A DNA stretch of 64,000 bases from Streptomyces tirandamycinicus (GCF_003097515.1 NZ_CP029188.1:1975001-2039000), one strand, 5' to 3'; counted from the stretch's first letter, positions 11,116 to 20,651 are shown. Numbers and translations: made by a program. The notes: generated by a model not told the origin, from the sequence alone.

Positions 11116-11313
11116 ATGACCGACAGAAGACTCTGGTCCTACAAGGACATCGCCGCGCACATCAAGGTGCAGCCGGACACGGTCCGTTCGTACCGCAAAC
11201 ACGGACTCCTGCCCCCGCCGGACCATGTGGAGGCGGGCAAGCCCTACTGGTATGCCGACACCATCCGGGTCTGGGTGGCGAACCGGCCGGGCAACAGGGG
11301 AGGCAGAACCTGA
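11116..11313 (+). CDS. Very small HTH (MerR/AlpA-like) DNA-binding protein
   Basis: This is a 65-residue protein with one winged-helix-like HTH: LWSYKDIAAHIKVQPDTVRS, then YRKHGLLPPPD. AGGGAGG lies 8 bases before the ATG at 11116, which is preferred over upstream starts in the same frame. The whole protein is the DNA-binding domain, as in excisionase-like or AlpA-like regulators. No integrase or phage gene is nearby, so its target is unknown. Confidence 0.75.
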   Translation: MTDRRLWSYKDIAAHIKVQPDTVRSYRKHGLLPPPDHVEAGKPYWYADTIRVWVANRPGNRGGRT

Positions 11314-11517
11314 ATCCGCGGCCCCGCACCACCGGGCTCCCGGTTGCGGGGCCGGTCAGCGGCTCCACGCCGGCCAGCGAAGGAGCGCTCGCCCCGGTCA
11401 GCGACTCCGCCCCCGTGCGGGACGCGTCCGAGACGGACCGGACGGACTCGGGACCATGGCGTACCTCCGACGCGGGCCACCGGCCGTGGCACGGTCTCCC
11501 GCCGAGGGCTCCCATGG

Positions 11518-11534
11518 ATACCCCCTAGGGGTAT
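11518..11534. promoter_or_regulatory. CsoR-type copper operator
   Basis: ATACCCCCTAGGGGTAT is a perfect 7-bp inverted repeat with a 3-base centre. It matches the TACCC/GGGTA palindromes bound by the Cu(I)-sensing repressor CsoR in actinomycetes. It overlaps TATAAA (11532-11537), a possible -10, so binding would block transcription of copZ. No csoR gene is in the window. Confidence 0.8.
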
Positions 11535-11656
11535 AAAGTGGGCGCCGGGGAGGCCCTGCGCAGCCACGGGCGGCCCGGTGCACCATGAGTTCGGCGCACG
11601 ACACGACGCCGTACCAAGTGTTCGCCAAGCGACAGATCCGCACAGAGGAGAACGCC

Positions 11657-11971
11657 ATGACCGCCGAGACGAATGCCGGCACCGTCGAGGACACCGGATC
11701 CCGCTGCTCGCCCACCGGTTCGGGCCACAGCGGCGGCACGGCCGGCGCGGAGCCGGGCGGCACCACCGCCGTCTACCTGGTGAAGGGCATGACGTGCGGC
11801 CACTGCGAGGGCGCCGTTTCCGAGGAGATCTCCGCGATCAACGGCGTCGCCTCGGTGAAGGCCCTCGCCGCCACCGGGCAGGTCACCGTGGTCTCGGCCG
11901 CACCGCTCGACGAGGCCGACGTACGCGCGGCCGTCGACGAGGCGGGCTACGAGTTCGCCGGGCGGGCCTGA
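11657..11971 (+). CDS. copZ: Copper chaperone with one heavy-metal-associated domain
   Basis: This is a 104-residue protein. The last ~68 residues form an HMA domain with the Cu(I) motif MTCGHC, and the N-terminal ~35 residues are Gly/Ser/Thr-rich. CopZ proteins carry cytosolic Cu(I) to a CopA-type ATPase and to CsoR. The operator at 11518-11534 predicts copper induction. GAGGAG lies 6 bases before ATG 11657. No copA ATPase follows, which is unusual, and the partner must be encoded elsewhere. Confidence 0.88.
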   Translation: MTAETNAGTVEDTGSRCSPTGSGHSGGTAGAEPGGTTAVYLVKGMTCGHCEGAVSEEISAINGVASVKALAATGQVTVVSAAPLDEADVRAAVDEAGYEFAGRA

Positions 11972-12704
11972 CCGTCGCGGACTCCAGCGGTCGACTCCCC
12001 CGGGGAAGAGCCCCCGCCCGACCCCGGAGACCGGGACCGGGCCGTACAAGAGACGGCCGGACAGGAGACGGCCGGACAGGAGCCCGGAAGGGCCGCAGAG
12101 GTTCGGACGGAAGACCGGAGGGACCAGAGGGACCGGAAGGCCCGCCAGCACGCCACTCGCCGCCCCAGGCCTCGCCGGGGCGGCCTTCGGCGTCCCACCG
12201 GCCCGTGCGGCCGGGCCCCGGCCCCTCACCGGGCTCCGCCCTGCCCCTGGCGGCCGCCGCGGGGCCCCGGCCAAATCCTCCGAGGTGCGCCCCGCCCCGC
12301 CGTCAACCCCACCGCGACCCGCCCCCGGAGCCGGGAATCCGGCGACCTCGGGAATTGCCGGGACCTACTCATCCGTTTCCGTGGCCAGCGGGAGGCTGCG
12401 TCTGCGATCCTTCACGTGGTACACAGGACCTTCACAACGAGACCCAGATCACAGATATTGATGGGTAACCATTCGGGCTCTTCGCGAGTCTAAGTGGGCG
12501 ATGCCAGAGCGTCTTGGGGGACGCTCATGGGATGTCTTGGGGGACGTCCCAGGCAAGCGTTGGCCGGGGCACGTACGACCGGGAAGCTTTGAGCGGCCCT
12601 CCCGTGGATACGTACCCCGGCAGACCGCCTCGCGGAGAGCTTCTGCTGGACACCAGCAGACGCCCGGCCGGATCCCGTGGGGGGAATCCGCACCGGGGAT
12701 ATGG
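11972..12704. other. Gene-free stretch between convergent copZ and citrate synthase
   Basis: No frame here looks coding. From about 12045 to 12180 there are imperfect direct repeats (two copies of 'gagacggccggaca', then 'gaccagagg'/'gaccggaag' variants). From 12360 to 12500 the DNA is less GC-rich. Near 12505-12560 'gtcttgggggacg' occurs twice in related form. No RNA gene was identified. Confidence 0.5.
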
Positions 12705-12753
12705 GAAGCGCCCCGCCTGCCGACCCGTGGGGGGATCGGCAGCGGGGCGCTTC
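12705..12753 (-). terminator. Strong terminator of citrate synthase gene
   Basis: A long stem pairs GAAGCGCCCCGCCTGCCGA (from 12705) with TCGGCAGCGGGGCGCTTC (to 12753), with a single bulged C and a 12-base loop. It lies 56 bases past the citrate synthase stop. Confidence 0.85.
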
Positions 12754-12808
12754 TCGCCGTACCGGGCCGATGCCGGGCCCGTCCCGCCGGAACTGCGGTC
12801 AGGCCGCC

Positions 12809-14098
12809 TCAGCGGGCCTCGACGGGGACGAAGTCCCGCAGGACCTCACCCGTGTAGATCTGGCGCGGGCGGCCGATGCGGGAGCCCGGCTCCTTGATCA
12901 TCTCGTGCCACTGGGCGATCCAGCCCGGAAGCCGGCCGAGAGCGAAGAGCACGGTGAACATCTCGGTCGGGAAGCCCATGGCCCGGTAGATCAGGCCCGT
13001 GTAGAAGTCCACGTTCGGGTAGAGCTTGCGCTCGACGAAGTAGTCGTCGGACAGCGCGTGCTCCTCCAGCTTGAGGGCGATGTCCAGCAGCTCGTCGGAC
13101 TTGCCCAGGGCGGAGAGCACATCGTGGGCGGCAGCCTTGATGATCTTGGCGCGGGGGTCGAAGTTCTTGTAGACCCGGTGGCCGAAGCCCATCAGGCGGA
13201 CGCCGTCCTCCTTGTTCTTCACCTTGCGGATGAAGGTGTCGACGTCGCCTCCGCCGGCCGCGATGCCCTCGAGCATCTCCAGCACGGACTGGTTGGCACC
13301 ACCGTGCAGGGGGCCCCACAGGGCGGAGATGCCGGCGGAGATGGAGGCGAACATGTTCGCCTGCGAGGAGCCGACCAGACGCACGGTGGACGTCGAGCAG
13401 TTCTGCTCGTGGTCCGCGTGCAGGATGAGCAGCTTGTCGAGCGCGGCCACCACGACCGGGTCCAGCTCGTACTCCTGCGCCGGGACCGAGAAGGTCATCC
13501 GCAGGAAGTTCTCCACGTAGCCGAGGTCGTTGCGCGGGTAGACGAACGGGTGGCCGATCGACTTCTTGTAGGCGTAGGCGGCGATCGTCGGCAGCTTCGC
13601 CAGCAGCCGGATGGTGGAGAGGTGGCGCTGCTTCTCGTCGAACGGGTTGTGGCTGTCCTGGTAGAACGTCGAGAGCGCGCTCACCACGGACGACAGCATG
13701 GCCATCGGGTGGGCGTCGCGCGGGAAGCCGTCGAAGAAGCGCTTGACGTCCTCGTGCAGCAGCGTGTGCTGGGTGATCTCGCCCCGGAACGCCGCGAGCT
13801 CGTCCACGGTGGGCAGCTCACCGTTGATCAGCAGGTAGGCCACTTCCAGGAAGCTGGAGCGCTCGGCCAGCTGCTCGATCGGGTAGCCGCGGTAGCGCAG
13901 GATGCCCTGCTCGCCGTCGAGGTAGGTGATCGCGGATTTATAGGCGGCGGTGTTGCCGTAGCCGCTGTCCAGGGTCACCAGACCGGTCTGCGCCCGGAGC
14001 TTCCCGATGTCGAAGCCCTGGTCGCCGACGGTGCTTTCGACCACCGGATAGGTGTATTCACCGTCCGCGTACCGCAGTACTACAGAGTTGTCGCTCAC
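12809..14098 (-). CDS. gltA: Citrate synthase
   Basis: This 429-residue type II (hexameric-class) citrate synthase condenses acetyl-CoA and oxaloacetate at the entry of the TCA cycle. It has the expected catalytic stretches: HADHEQNCSTSTVR, GPLHGGANQ, GFGHRVYKNFDPRA, and the catalytic Asp in PNVDFYTGLIY. The GTG at 14098 (protein beginning SDNSVVLRYADGEYTYPV) is chosen because GAGGG lies just upstream and the length fits actinobacterial enzymes. An upstream in-frame start at 14155 would add a non-conserved leader. In streptomycetes the gene is often called citA. Confidence 0.97.
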   Translation of the reverse strand: MSDNSVVLRYADGEYTYPVVESTVGDQGFDIGKLRAQTGLVTLDSGYGNTAAYKSAITYLDGEQGILRYRGYPIEQLAERSSFLEVAYLLINGELPTVDELAAFRGEITQHTLLHEDVKRFFDGFPRDAHPMAMLSSVVSALSTFYQDSHNPFDEKQRHLSTIRLLAKLPTIAAYAYKKSIGHPFVYPRNDLGYVENFLRMTFSVPAQEYELDPVVVAALDKLLILHADHEQNCSTSTVRLVGSSQANMFASISAGISALWGPLHGGANQSVLEMLEGIAAGGGDVDTFIRKVKNKEDGVRLMGFGHRVYKNFDPRAKIIKAAAHDVLSALGKSDELLDIALKLEEHALSDDYFVERKLYPNVDFYTGLIYRAMGFPTEMFTVLFALGRLPGWIAQWHEMIKEPGSRIGRPRQIYTGEVLRDFVPVEAR

Positions 14099-14206
14099 GT
14101 CATCCCTCACCGACGTAGTGCCTCTTCTTCGAGGTGCCCTGACTGTCTCTACCATCCCCCATTTGGCTGAGGAGAGTGCACTCGGGGTCGACCATTAGCC
14201 CGGTCA

Positions 14207-14223
14207 GCGGCACTCAGTGCCGC
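14207..14223 (-). terminator. Short hairpin after recD2
   Basis: GCGGCAC, a 3-base loop and GTGCCGC sit 44 bases past the recD2 stop on the other side of its transcription unit, in the short gap to gltA. The stem is only 7 bp, so the call is weak. Confidence 0.3.
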
Positions 14224-14266
14224 CCAGCCCGCCCATCCTGCCCCCTTCGCCCCGGTTCCGGAAGTG

Positions 14267-16495
14267 TCAGGTGATCTTTCCCACGAAGCCTCCACCTATC
14301 AGCCGGTGGTCGAGCGCGGTAAAGCGCCTGCCTGCCGAGGCGGTGCGGACCGCCTGCCCTATCGCCTTGCGCGAACCGACGAGCACGACGAGTTTCCGCG
14401 CCCTGGTCACGGCCGTGTAGAGCAGGTTCCGCTGAAGCATCATCCAGGCCCCGGTGGTGACCGGAATCACCACGGCCGGATACTCGCTGCCCTGGGAGCG
14501 GTGGATCGTGACGGCGTAGGCGTGGGAGAGCTCGTCCAGCTCGTCGAAGTCGTACGGCACCTCCTCGTCCTCGTCCGTCAGCACCGTCAGCCGCTGATCG
14601 ACGGGATTGAGTGAGGTCACCACGCCGACCGTGCCGTTGAAGACTCCGTTCTTTCCCTTCTCGTAATTGTTGCGAATCTGAGTGACCTTGTCGCCGACGC
14701 GGAAGACCCGGCCGCCGAACCGCTTCTCGGGCACATCCGGGCGGGCGGGGGTGATCGCCTGCTGCAGCAGTCCGTTCAGGGTGCCCGCGCCGGCGGGCCC
14801 CCGGTGCATGGGCGCCAGGACCTGCACATCGCGCCGCGGGTCCAGCCCGAACCGCGCCGGGACCCGCCGGGCGGCCACGTCGACGGTCAGCCGGCCCGCC
14901 TCCTCGGTGTCCTCCTCGACGAACAGGAAGAAGTCGCTCAGCCCCTGGGTGAGGGGCTGCGCTCCGGAGTTGATGCGGTGGGCGTTGGTGACCACTCCCG
15001 ACTGCTGGGCCTGCCGGAAGATGCGGGTGAGCCGGACGGACGGAACCGGACCGCCGTCGGCGAGAAGATCGCTGAGGACCTCACCGGCGCCGACGCTCGG
15101 CAGCTGGTCCACGTCGCCGACGAGCAGCAGATGAGCGCCGGGCGCCACGGCCTTCACGAGTTTGTTGGCGAGCAGCAGGTCCAGCATGGAGGCCTCGTCG
15201 ACCACCACGAGGTCGGCGTCGAGCGGCCGGTCCCTGTCGTAGGCCGCGTCACCGCCCGGCTTCAGCTCCAGAAGCCGGTGCACGGTGGACGCCTCGGCGC
15301 CGGTCAGCTCGGCGAGCCGCTTGGCCGCCCTCCCCGTGGGCGCCGCGAGGACCACCTTGGCCTTCTTGGCGCGGGCGAGCTCGACGATGGAGCGGACCGT
15401 GAACGACTTGCCGCACCCGGGGCCGCCGGTGAGGACGGCCACCTTCCGGGTGAGGGCGAGACGGACGGCCTGCTCCTGCTCGGGCGCGAGCTCCGCGCCC
15501 GTGCGGTCGGCGAGCCAGGCCAGCGCCTTGTCCCAGGCCACGTCCTGGAAGGCCGGCATACGGTCCTCGTCCGTGCGCAGCAGCCGGGTCAGCTGGGCGG
15601 CCAGGGACAGCTCCGCGCGGTGGAAGGGCACCAGGTAGACGGCGGTGACCGGGTCCCCGCCCTCCGGGGAGGGGACCTGCTCCCGGACGACTCCCTCCTC
15701 CTCGGCCGCGAGCTCGGCCAGGCAGTCGATGACCAGACCGGTGTCGACCTGGAGGAGCTTCACGGAGTCCGCGATGAGCCTCTCCTCCGGCAGGTAGCAG
15801 TGCCCCTGGTCCGTGGACTGGGACAGGGCGTACTGCAGACCGGCCTTGACCCGGTCCGGGCTGTCGTGGGGTATGCCCACGGCCTGGGCGATCCGGTCGG
15901 CGGTGAGGAACCCGATGCCCCAGACGTCCGCGGCGAGCCGGTACGGCTGGTTCCGCACGACGGAGATCGACGCGTCCCCGTACTTCTTGTAGATCCGCAC
16001 GGCGATGGACGTGGAGACACCCACTCCCTGGAGGAAGACCATGACCTCCTTGATGGCCTTCTGCTCCTCCCAGGCGGCTCCGATCATCTTGGTGCGCTTG
16101 GGGCCGAGGCCGGGAACCTCGACGAGCTTGCCGGGCTCACGCTCGATGACGTCGAGCGTGTCGGCGCCGAAGTGGTCGACGATGCGCTCGGCGATCCTGG
16201 GCCCGATGCCCTTGATGAGACCGGAGCCGAGATAGCGCCGGATGCCCTGGACGGTGGCGGGCAGGACGGTGGTGTAGTTCTCGACGCTGAACTGCTTGCC
16301 GTACTGCGGGTGGGAACCCCAGCGGCCCTCCATCCGCAGCGATTCCCCCGGCTGCGCGCCGAGGAGCGAGCCGACCACCGTGAGGAGGTCGGAACTGCCG
16401 CGCCCGGTGTCGACCCGGGCGACGGTGTAGCCGTTCTCCTCGTTGGCGTAGGTGATCCGCTCCAGGACCCCTTCGAGCACTGCCAGATTGGACAT
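14267..16495 (-). CDS. recD2: RecD2-type SF1B 5'-3' DNA helicase
   Basis: This is a 742-residue helicase. The N-terminal part is an OB-like segment (LEGVLERITYANEENGYTVA) plus helix-hairpin-helix repeats (GIRRYLGSGLIKGIGPRIAE, then VPGLGPKRTKMI). The motor has Walker A in LTGGPGCGKSFTVRS, motif Ia in LAAPTGRAAKRLAE, Walker B in VVVDEASMLD, motif III in GDVDQLPSVGAGEVL, and a C-terminal 'AVTIHRSQGSEYPAVV' followed by AVTRARKLV. RecD2 proteins act without RecBC in replication-fork repair. ATG 16495 is well placed, and the gene is monocistronic or follows an unknown promoter. Confidence 0.95.
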   Translation of the reverse strand: MSNLAVLEGVLERITYANEENGYTVARVDTGRGSSDLLTVVGSLLGAQPGESLRMEGRWGSHPQYGKQFSVENYTTVLPATVQGIRRYLGSGLIKGIGPRIAERIVDHFGADTLDVIEREPGKLVEVPGLGPKRTKMIGAAWEEQKAIKEVMVFLQGVGVSTSIAVRIYKKYGDASISVVRNQPYRLAADVWGIGFLTADRIAQAVGIPHDSPDRVKAGLQYALSQSTDQGHCYLPEERLIADSVKLLQVDTGLVIDCLAELAAEEEGVVREQVPSPEGGDPVTAVYLVPFHRAELSLAAQLTRLLRTDEDRMPAFQDVAWDKALAWLADRTGAELAPEQEQAVRLALTRKVAVLTGGPGCGKSFTVRSIVELARAKKAKVVLAAPTGRAAKRLAELTGAEASTVHRLLELKPGGDAAYDRDRPLDADLVVVDEASMLDLLLANKLVKAVAPGAHLLLVGDVDQLPSVGAGEVLSDLLADGGPVPSVRLTRIFRQAQQSGVVTNAHRINSGAQPLTQGLSDFFLFVEEDTEEAGRLTVDVAARRVPARFGLDPRRDVQVLAPMHRGPAGAGTLNGLLQQAITPARPDVPEKRFGGRVFRVGDKVTQIRNNYEKGKNGVFNGTVGVVTSLNPVDQRLTVLTDEDEEVPYDFDELDELSHAYAVTIHRSQGSEYPAVVIPVTTGAWMMLQRNLLYTAVTRARKLVVLVGSRKAIGQAVRTASAGRRFTALDHRLIGGGFVGKIT

Positions 16496-16767
16496 GCACC
16501 GACGCTACCGCCCCGCTCGGACAGCGTGCCGGGCCTGTGGAAAACCCCGCGGACTGTCGTCCGATGCGCGGCTCGCGGCTCCCGGCTCCCGGCTCGCGGC
16601 TCGCGGCTCGCGGAGAGCACCGGCCGCCCCGGACGGGTGCCGCGTGCGGCGACACCGTACGACGGCCCCGTACAGCGCCGCCTCCGGGCCCGGAGAGATC
16701 ACCCGACGGTTCGTCCGCAGTAGGCTGGAACGCATCGGCAGACGCGTGGAGCCCGTGGAGACCGCCC

Positions 16768-17274
16768 ATGAGCCGGCACCCTCAGGACCCGAACGCCCGG
16801 GGCAGGAGCGCCGAGGCCACGAGCGCCGAAGGCGCGGGCTCCCGGGCGACGAGCGGCGAGGCGACGAGCATCCGGGCCGGGGAGGGCCGGGATCCCGTCA
16901 TCACCGGCTGGAGGCACGGCGACCGCGTCGTCCGCTGGACGCACGGCGACCGGACCGTGCGGAAGGACTTCGCGGGGCCGACACAGGCGGCGCTGGCCTG
17001 GGCCGGCCGGGTGCTCGTCGTGGAGGCGCTGGACGACGCTCCGTACACACCCACGGACAACGCGGTGGTGTACGAGGCGGACGGGACGGAGCTGGTCCGG
17101 CTGGCGCCCCCGCGCGACCTGGTCGCCGAGCCGTCATGGGTGTTCGGGTTCTTCACCGCGCACCTGGATGCCCGGGGGCGCCCGGTGCTGGTGGTCGCCA
17201 CGCTGGTCGGCGACTTCTGGGGCCATCCGGATCTGGCGTCGGGCACGGTCGTGGACGTGCAGGAGTGGCGCTGA
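16768..17274 (+). CDS. Conserved hypothetical protein
   Basis: This is a 168-residue soluble protein. Residues 1-45 are Ala/Ser/Arg/Glu-rich with SAEATSAEG-type repeats. The rest is a beta-rich domain (GWRHGDRVVRWTHGDRTVRK, then VLVVEALDDAPYTPTDNAVVYE). It has no signal peptide or membrane segment. ATG 16768 with GTGGAG 7 bases upstream is preferred over earlier starts at 16537 or later. I do not recognise a function. The head-to-head position with recD2 may mean a shared promoter zone. Confidence 0.7.
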   Translation: MSRHPQDPNARGRSAEATSAEGAGSRATSGEATSIRAGEGRDPVITGWRHGDRVVRWTHGDRTVRKDFAGPTQAALAWAGRVLVVEALDDAPYTPTDNAVVYEADGTELVRLAPPRDLVAEPSWVFGFFTAHLDARGRPVLVVATLVGDFWGHPDLASGTVVDVQEWR

Positions 17275-17890
17275 GCGGGTGACCGCCCGCCGCGGGCAGC
17301 CGTGGGACCGACGGCCCGGCGGGTCGGTCGGTCGGCCCGGCGGGTCGGTCGGGGAAGTTCCGCTCGGGCGGGGAACCCGGGACGAGGGCGCGGCGTCCAA
17401 GGGCCGTGCCGTGGACGAGTCACCGCAGAGCGGAGTCGTCGGCCCTCGTCGTGGCCCTCGTTGCCGGCCGCGATCGCCGACTCCCTCCCTGGCCGCCTGC
17501 GGCCGCGGCACGCCGCCACCAGTGCGCCCCCTCCCAGCACCGGTGGCGGCCCCTTCTCTCCCGCGGCCTCCCCGAGTCCTTGTGCCTCCCGTTGAGTTGC
17601 CGTGAGCTGCCGTGGGTTGCCGTGCGTTCGCTTGCGTTCCCGTGCGTTCCCGGGCCTCCCCCGACCTGCCGTGCGTTCCGGCGAGCTCCCCCGACCTCCC
17701 GTGCGTTCCCCCTACCTCCTCCCGCGAGCCCCCCAGAGCTCTGGCGACCTCAAGCGATCCGGCGCCCTCGCGCCCCCTCGCGTCCCTTCGCGCCCCCCTG
17801 GCAACCTTGGCGACCCTTCGCGACCCCCGTGGCGCCTCGCACCGCCCCCGTCGGCGCTCTCCCGATCGGGCGCCCATCCGTACGAATCCC
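17275..17890. other. Repeat-rich gene-free region before GH3 gene
   Basis: A 20-base unit containing 'ggcccggcgggtcggtcgg' occurs twice at 17315-17352. From 17600 to 17720 'cgtgcgttcc' and 'gacctcccgtgcgttccc' recur several times. From 17745 to 17850 'cgcccccct/cgaccc' steps repeat. No coding frame shows a plausible start, family signature or ribosome site. Confidence 0.55.
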
Positions 17891-17919
17891 TTGACTGGCA
17901 GTTACTTTCCGGATATCCG
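17891..17919 (+). promoter_or_regulatory. Predicted promoter of GH3 gene
   Basis: TTGACT (17891-17896) and TATCCG (17914-17919) are 17 bases apart, about 37 bases before the GTG start. The -10 is only a fair match. Confidence 0.4.
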
Positions 17920-17955
17920 TGACCCTTGGAAGTTTCCTTCAGGGAAGGAGCACCA

Positions 17956-19800
17956 GTGTCCGACCGGACCACTCCGTCCAGACGTTCCGTTCTCGCCGCC
18001 ACCGCCGCAGGTGCGGCGGTGGCGGCGCTCGCCTCCAGCCCGGCGCACGCGAGCCCGGCCGACCGCGGCGCCACCCGCGCCGGCCTCAAGCGGCTCATCT
18101 CGCGGATGAGTCTGGAGGAGAAGGTCGGCCAGCTCTTCGTGATGCGGGTGTACGGACACTCCGCCACCGCGCCCGACCAGGCGGACATCGACGCCAACCT
18201 CAGGGAGATCGGGGTCCGTACGGCCGCCGAGCTGATCGAGCGCTACCACGTCGGCGGCATCATCTACTTCGTCTGGGCCCACAACACCCGTGACCCGCAC
18301 CAGATCGCCGAGCTCTCCAACGGAATCCAGCGAGCCGGCCTGGCCCAGCCCACCCCCGTCCCGCTGCTGATCTCCACGGACCAGGAGCACGGCATCGTCG
18401 CCCGGGTCGGCAGGCCCGCCACCCTCATGCCGGGCGCGATGGCGCTGGGGGCGGGCGGATCCCGTTCCGACGCCCGCAAGGCCGCCCGGATCGCGGGAAC
18501 CGAGCTCGCCGCGATGGGCATTCGGCAGAACTACGCGCCGGTCGCCGACGTCAACGTCAACCCGGCCAACCCGGTCATCGGTGTGCGTTCGTTCGGCTCC
18601 GACCCCCAGGCGGTGGCCGGGCTGGTCGCCTCCCAGGTGCGGGGCTACCAGGGCGCGGGCATCGCCGCGACGTCCAAGCACTTCCCGGGGCACGGCGACA
18701 CCGTGTCGGACAGCCACCACTCGCTGCCGACGATCCACCACAGCCGCGAGGAGTGGGAGGAGCTCGACGCCCCGCCCTTCCGGGCCGCGATCGCCGCGGG
18801 TATCCGCTCCATCATGACGGCGCACATCGTCGTCCCGGCACTCGACCCGAGCGGGGACCCGGCGACGCTCTCCCGCCCCATCCTCACGGGGATGCTCCGC
18901 GAGGAACTCGGCTACGACGGAGTCGTCGTCACCGACGCCCTCGACATGGCGGGCGTGCGGCAGAAGTACGGCGACGACCGGGTTCCGGTGCTGGCGCTGA
19001 AGGCCGGCTGCGACCAGTTGCTCAACCCACCGAACCTGGGCGTCGCCTGGAACGCCGTCCTCCAGGCCGTGCGCAGCGGCGAGTTGACCGAGCAGCGCAT
19101 CGAGGAATCGATCCTGCGCATTCTGCTGCTCAAGTACGAACTGGGGCTGTTCAGGAACCCGTTCGTCACCCCAGGAGGCGTGGACCGCACCGTGGGCAAG
19201 CCGTCCCATCTGGCGGCCGCCGACCGGATCGCCGCGGAGACCACGACCCTGCTCGCCGATCCCGCCGGTCTGCTGCCGCTCTCCCTCCGCGGTCACCGCG
19301 ACGTGCTGGTGGTGGGCGCGGACCCCGCCTCCCCGTCCGGGACCACCGGACCCCCGACCGGCACTCTCGCGAAGGCGTTCACCGAAGCCGGCTTCACCGC
19401 CACCGCACTGTCCACCGGCATCACTCCGACGGCCGCCCGGATCGAGCAGGCGGTGGCTGCCGCGGCCGGGAAGGACGTCGTGGTCGTCGGCACGTACAAC
19501 GTCTCGTCGACCAGTCCGCAGCGCACCCTGGTGTCCCGGCTGGTGGCGACCGGCGTCCCGGTGGTCACGGTCGCCATCCGAAACCCGTACGACGTCGCAC
19601 AGTTGACCGGTGCCGGCGTCGCCGCCTCACTCGCCACGTACAGCTGGACGGATGTCGAACTTCGGGCCGCGGTACGGGTGATGACGGGCGGGGCCGACCC
19701 CCGCGGCCGGCTTCCCGTCCCGGTGCAGCGCGCGGACGACCCGGCGCGGGTGCTGTACCCGGTCGGACACGGACTGAGCTATCGGGGCACCCGCCGATAG
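17956..19800 (+). CDS. Tat-exported GH3 beta-N-acetylhexosaminidase
   Basis: This is a 614-residue glycoside hydrolase family 3 enzyme. A twin-arginine signal (SRRSVLAATAAGAAVAAL, cleavage after AHA) sends it folded out of the cell. KHFPGHGDTVSDSHHS is the NagZ-type signature, with the His/Asp acid-base pair on a mobile loop, and VVTDALDMAGV carries the nucleophile Asp. A C-terminal GH3-like domain follows (VLVVGADPAS to the end). It should release N-acetylglucosamine from chitin or peptidoglycan fragments. GTG 17956 with AAGGAG 5 bases upstream is preferred over an earlier ATG at 17926. Single-gene unit with its own promoter and terminator. Confidence 0.9.
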   Translation: MSDRTTPSRRSVLAATAAGAAVAALASSPAHASPADRGATRAGLKRLISRMSLEEKVGQLFVMRVYGHSATAPDQADIDANLREIGVRTAAELIERYHVGGIIYFVWAHNTRDPHQIAELSNGIQRAGLAQPTPVPLLISTDQEHGIVARVGRPATLMPGAMALGAGGSRSDARKAARIAGTELAAMGIRQNYAPVADVNVNPANPVIGVRSFGSDPQAVAGLVASQVRGYQGAGIAATSKHFPGHGDTVSDSHHSLPTIHHSREEWEELDAPPFRAAIAAGIRSIMTAHIVVPALDPSGDPATLSRPILTGMLREELGYDGVVVTDALDMAGVRQKYGDDRVPVLALKAGCDQLLNPPNLGVAWNAVLQAVRSGELTEQRIEESILRILLLKYELGLFRNPFVTPGGVDRTVGKPSHLAAADRIAAETTTLLADPAGLLPLSLRGHRDVLVVGADPASPSGTTGPPTGTLAKAFTEAGFTATALSTGITPTAARIEQAVAAAAGKDVVVVGTYNVSSTSPQRTLVSRLVATGVPVVTVAIRNPYDVAQLTGAGVAASLATYSWTDVELRAAVRVMTGGADPRGRLPVPVQRADDPARVLYPVGHGLSYRGTRR

Positions 19801-19826
19801 TCCTGCCCGGCGCCGCGGACCGATGG

Positions 19827-19862
19827 AGCAGTGAACCCACGAAGCAGTGAACCCACGAAGCA
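19827..19862. repeat. Short tandem direct repeat
   Basis: A 16-base unit (agcagtgaacccacga) is repeated in tandem about 2.2 times between the GH3 stop and its terminator. Confidence 0.7.
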
Positions 19863-19910
19863 GCGGAACGACGGAGCGGCGAACCGGCGGAGCCGCCGTC
19901 GGACACGCCC

Positions 19911-19944
19911 GGCCGGTAGCGCGCTGTACGCCGCGCTACCGGCC
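19911..19944 (+). terminator. Hairpin terminator after GH3 gene
   Basis: GGCCGGTAGCGCG (19911-19923) pairs perfectly with 19932-19944 across an 8-base loop, about 110 bases after the stop. Confidence 0.65.
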
Positions 19945-20033
19945 CCGCTCCCCCACACGACCCAAAGCCCCCTGCTCCCCTGGCGTGCGCCCGCCCCGGC
20001 GGGTCACCCTGGAGGAACCGAGCAGGGGGATCC

Positions 20034-20651
20034 ATGCATGTACGGCGTCTTTGGGCGGGAGTGGTGTGCGCGGTGCTCGTCTCCTGCCGGCCGGCCTCGG
20101 GCGGCACCGGGAGCGAAGTCCCCGCGGAGACCCGGGAGACCTCGGCCGCGGCACCGGCCTCGCACGGGGCGCTGTTCCTCGGCCCGGGGGACTGCAGCGG
20201 CCGGGGCCGCACCGATGTCCGCGAGGTGCCCTGCACCAGTGAGAAGGCGGCGGCGCGCGTGATCGCCCGCCACGACGGACGGCGGAGGGACGGACCCTCC
20301 TGCCCCGCCGTGACGGACTTCGTGCTCCACATCTCGGAGCACCGCCCGGAGCGCGACGAGGACGGCGACGGTTCGGTGCCGCGGGGATACGCCTGTATGC
20401 GCAACCTGGAGCCGCCGCACCCCGGCGATCCCGGGGGCGGCGGCGGCCCGCACACGGTCGTCGGCGACTGCCTCCGCACCGCCCGCGAGGGGCAGGTGAA
20501 GGAGACCGCCTGCGACGGGTCCGGCGCACACCGGCCGGAGTTCAGGGTGGTTTCGGCCGTGGGCGACCGGTCCCGGTGCCCGGCGTCGACGGATCTGTTC
20601 GTGGAACTGCCCGCCGGCGAAGCCCCGGTGGGGTGTGCCCGCCGTCTGTGA
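20034..20651 (+). CDS. Cys-rich lipoprotein of unknown function
   Basis: This is a 205-residue exported protein. The short signal ends in a lipobox-like LVSC (Cys18), so lipid anchoring is likely. The mature part has eight further cysteines spread in pairs (CSGRG/PCTSE, SCPAV/ACMRN, DCLRT/ACDGS, RCPAS/GCARR). This looks like two copies of a disulfide-bonded module separated by a Pro/Gly linker (PPHPGDPGGGGG). AGGGGG lies about 5 bases before ATG 20034. The duplicated pattern recalls LppU-type actinobacterial lipoproteins, but I cannot assign a function. Confidence 0.75.
   Translation: MHVRRLWAGVVCAVLVSCRPASGGTGSEVPAETRETSAAAPASHGALFLGPGDCSGRGRTDVREVPCTSEKAAARVIARHDGRRRDGPSCPAVTDFVLHISEHRPERDEDGDGSVPRGYACMRNLEPPHPGDPGGGGGPHTVVGDCLRTAREGQVKETACDGSGAHRPEFRVVSAVGDRSRCPASTDLFVELPAGEAPVGCARRL

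Noticed and set aside
11525..12274. 249-codon minus-strand frame over copZ and the following gap
   Set aside because: It covers the copZ gene antisense. The composition is repetitive and there is no ribosome site or known motif.
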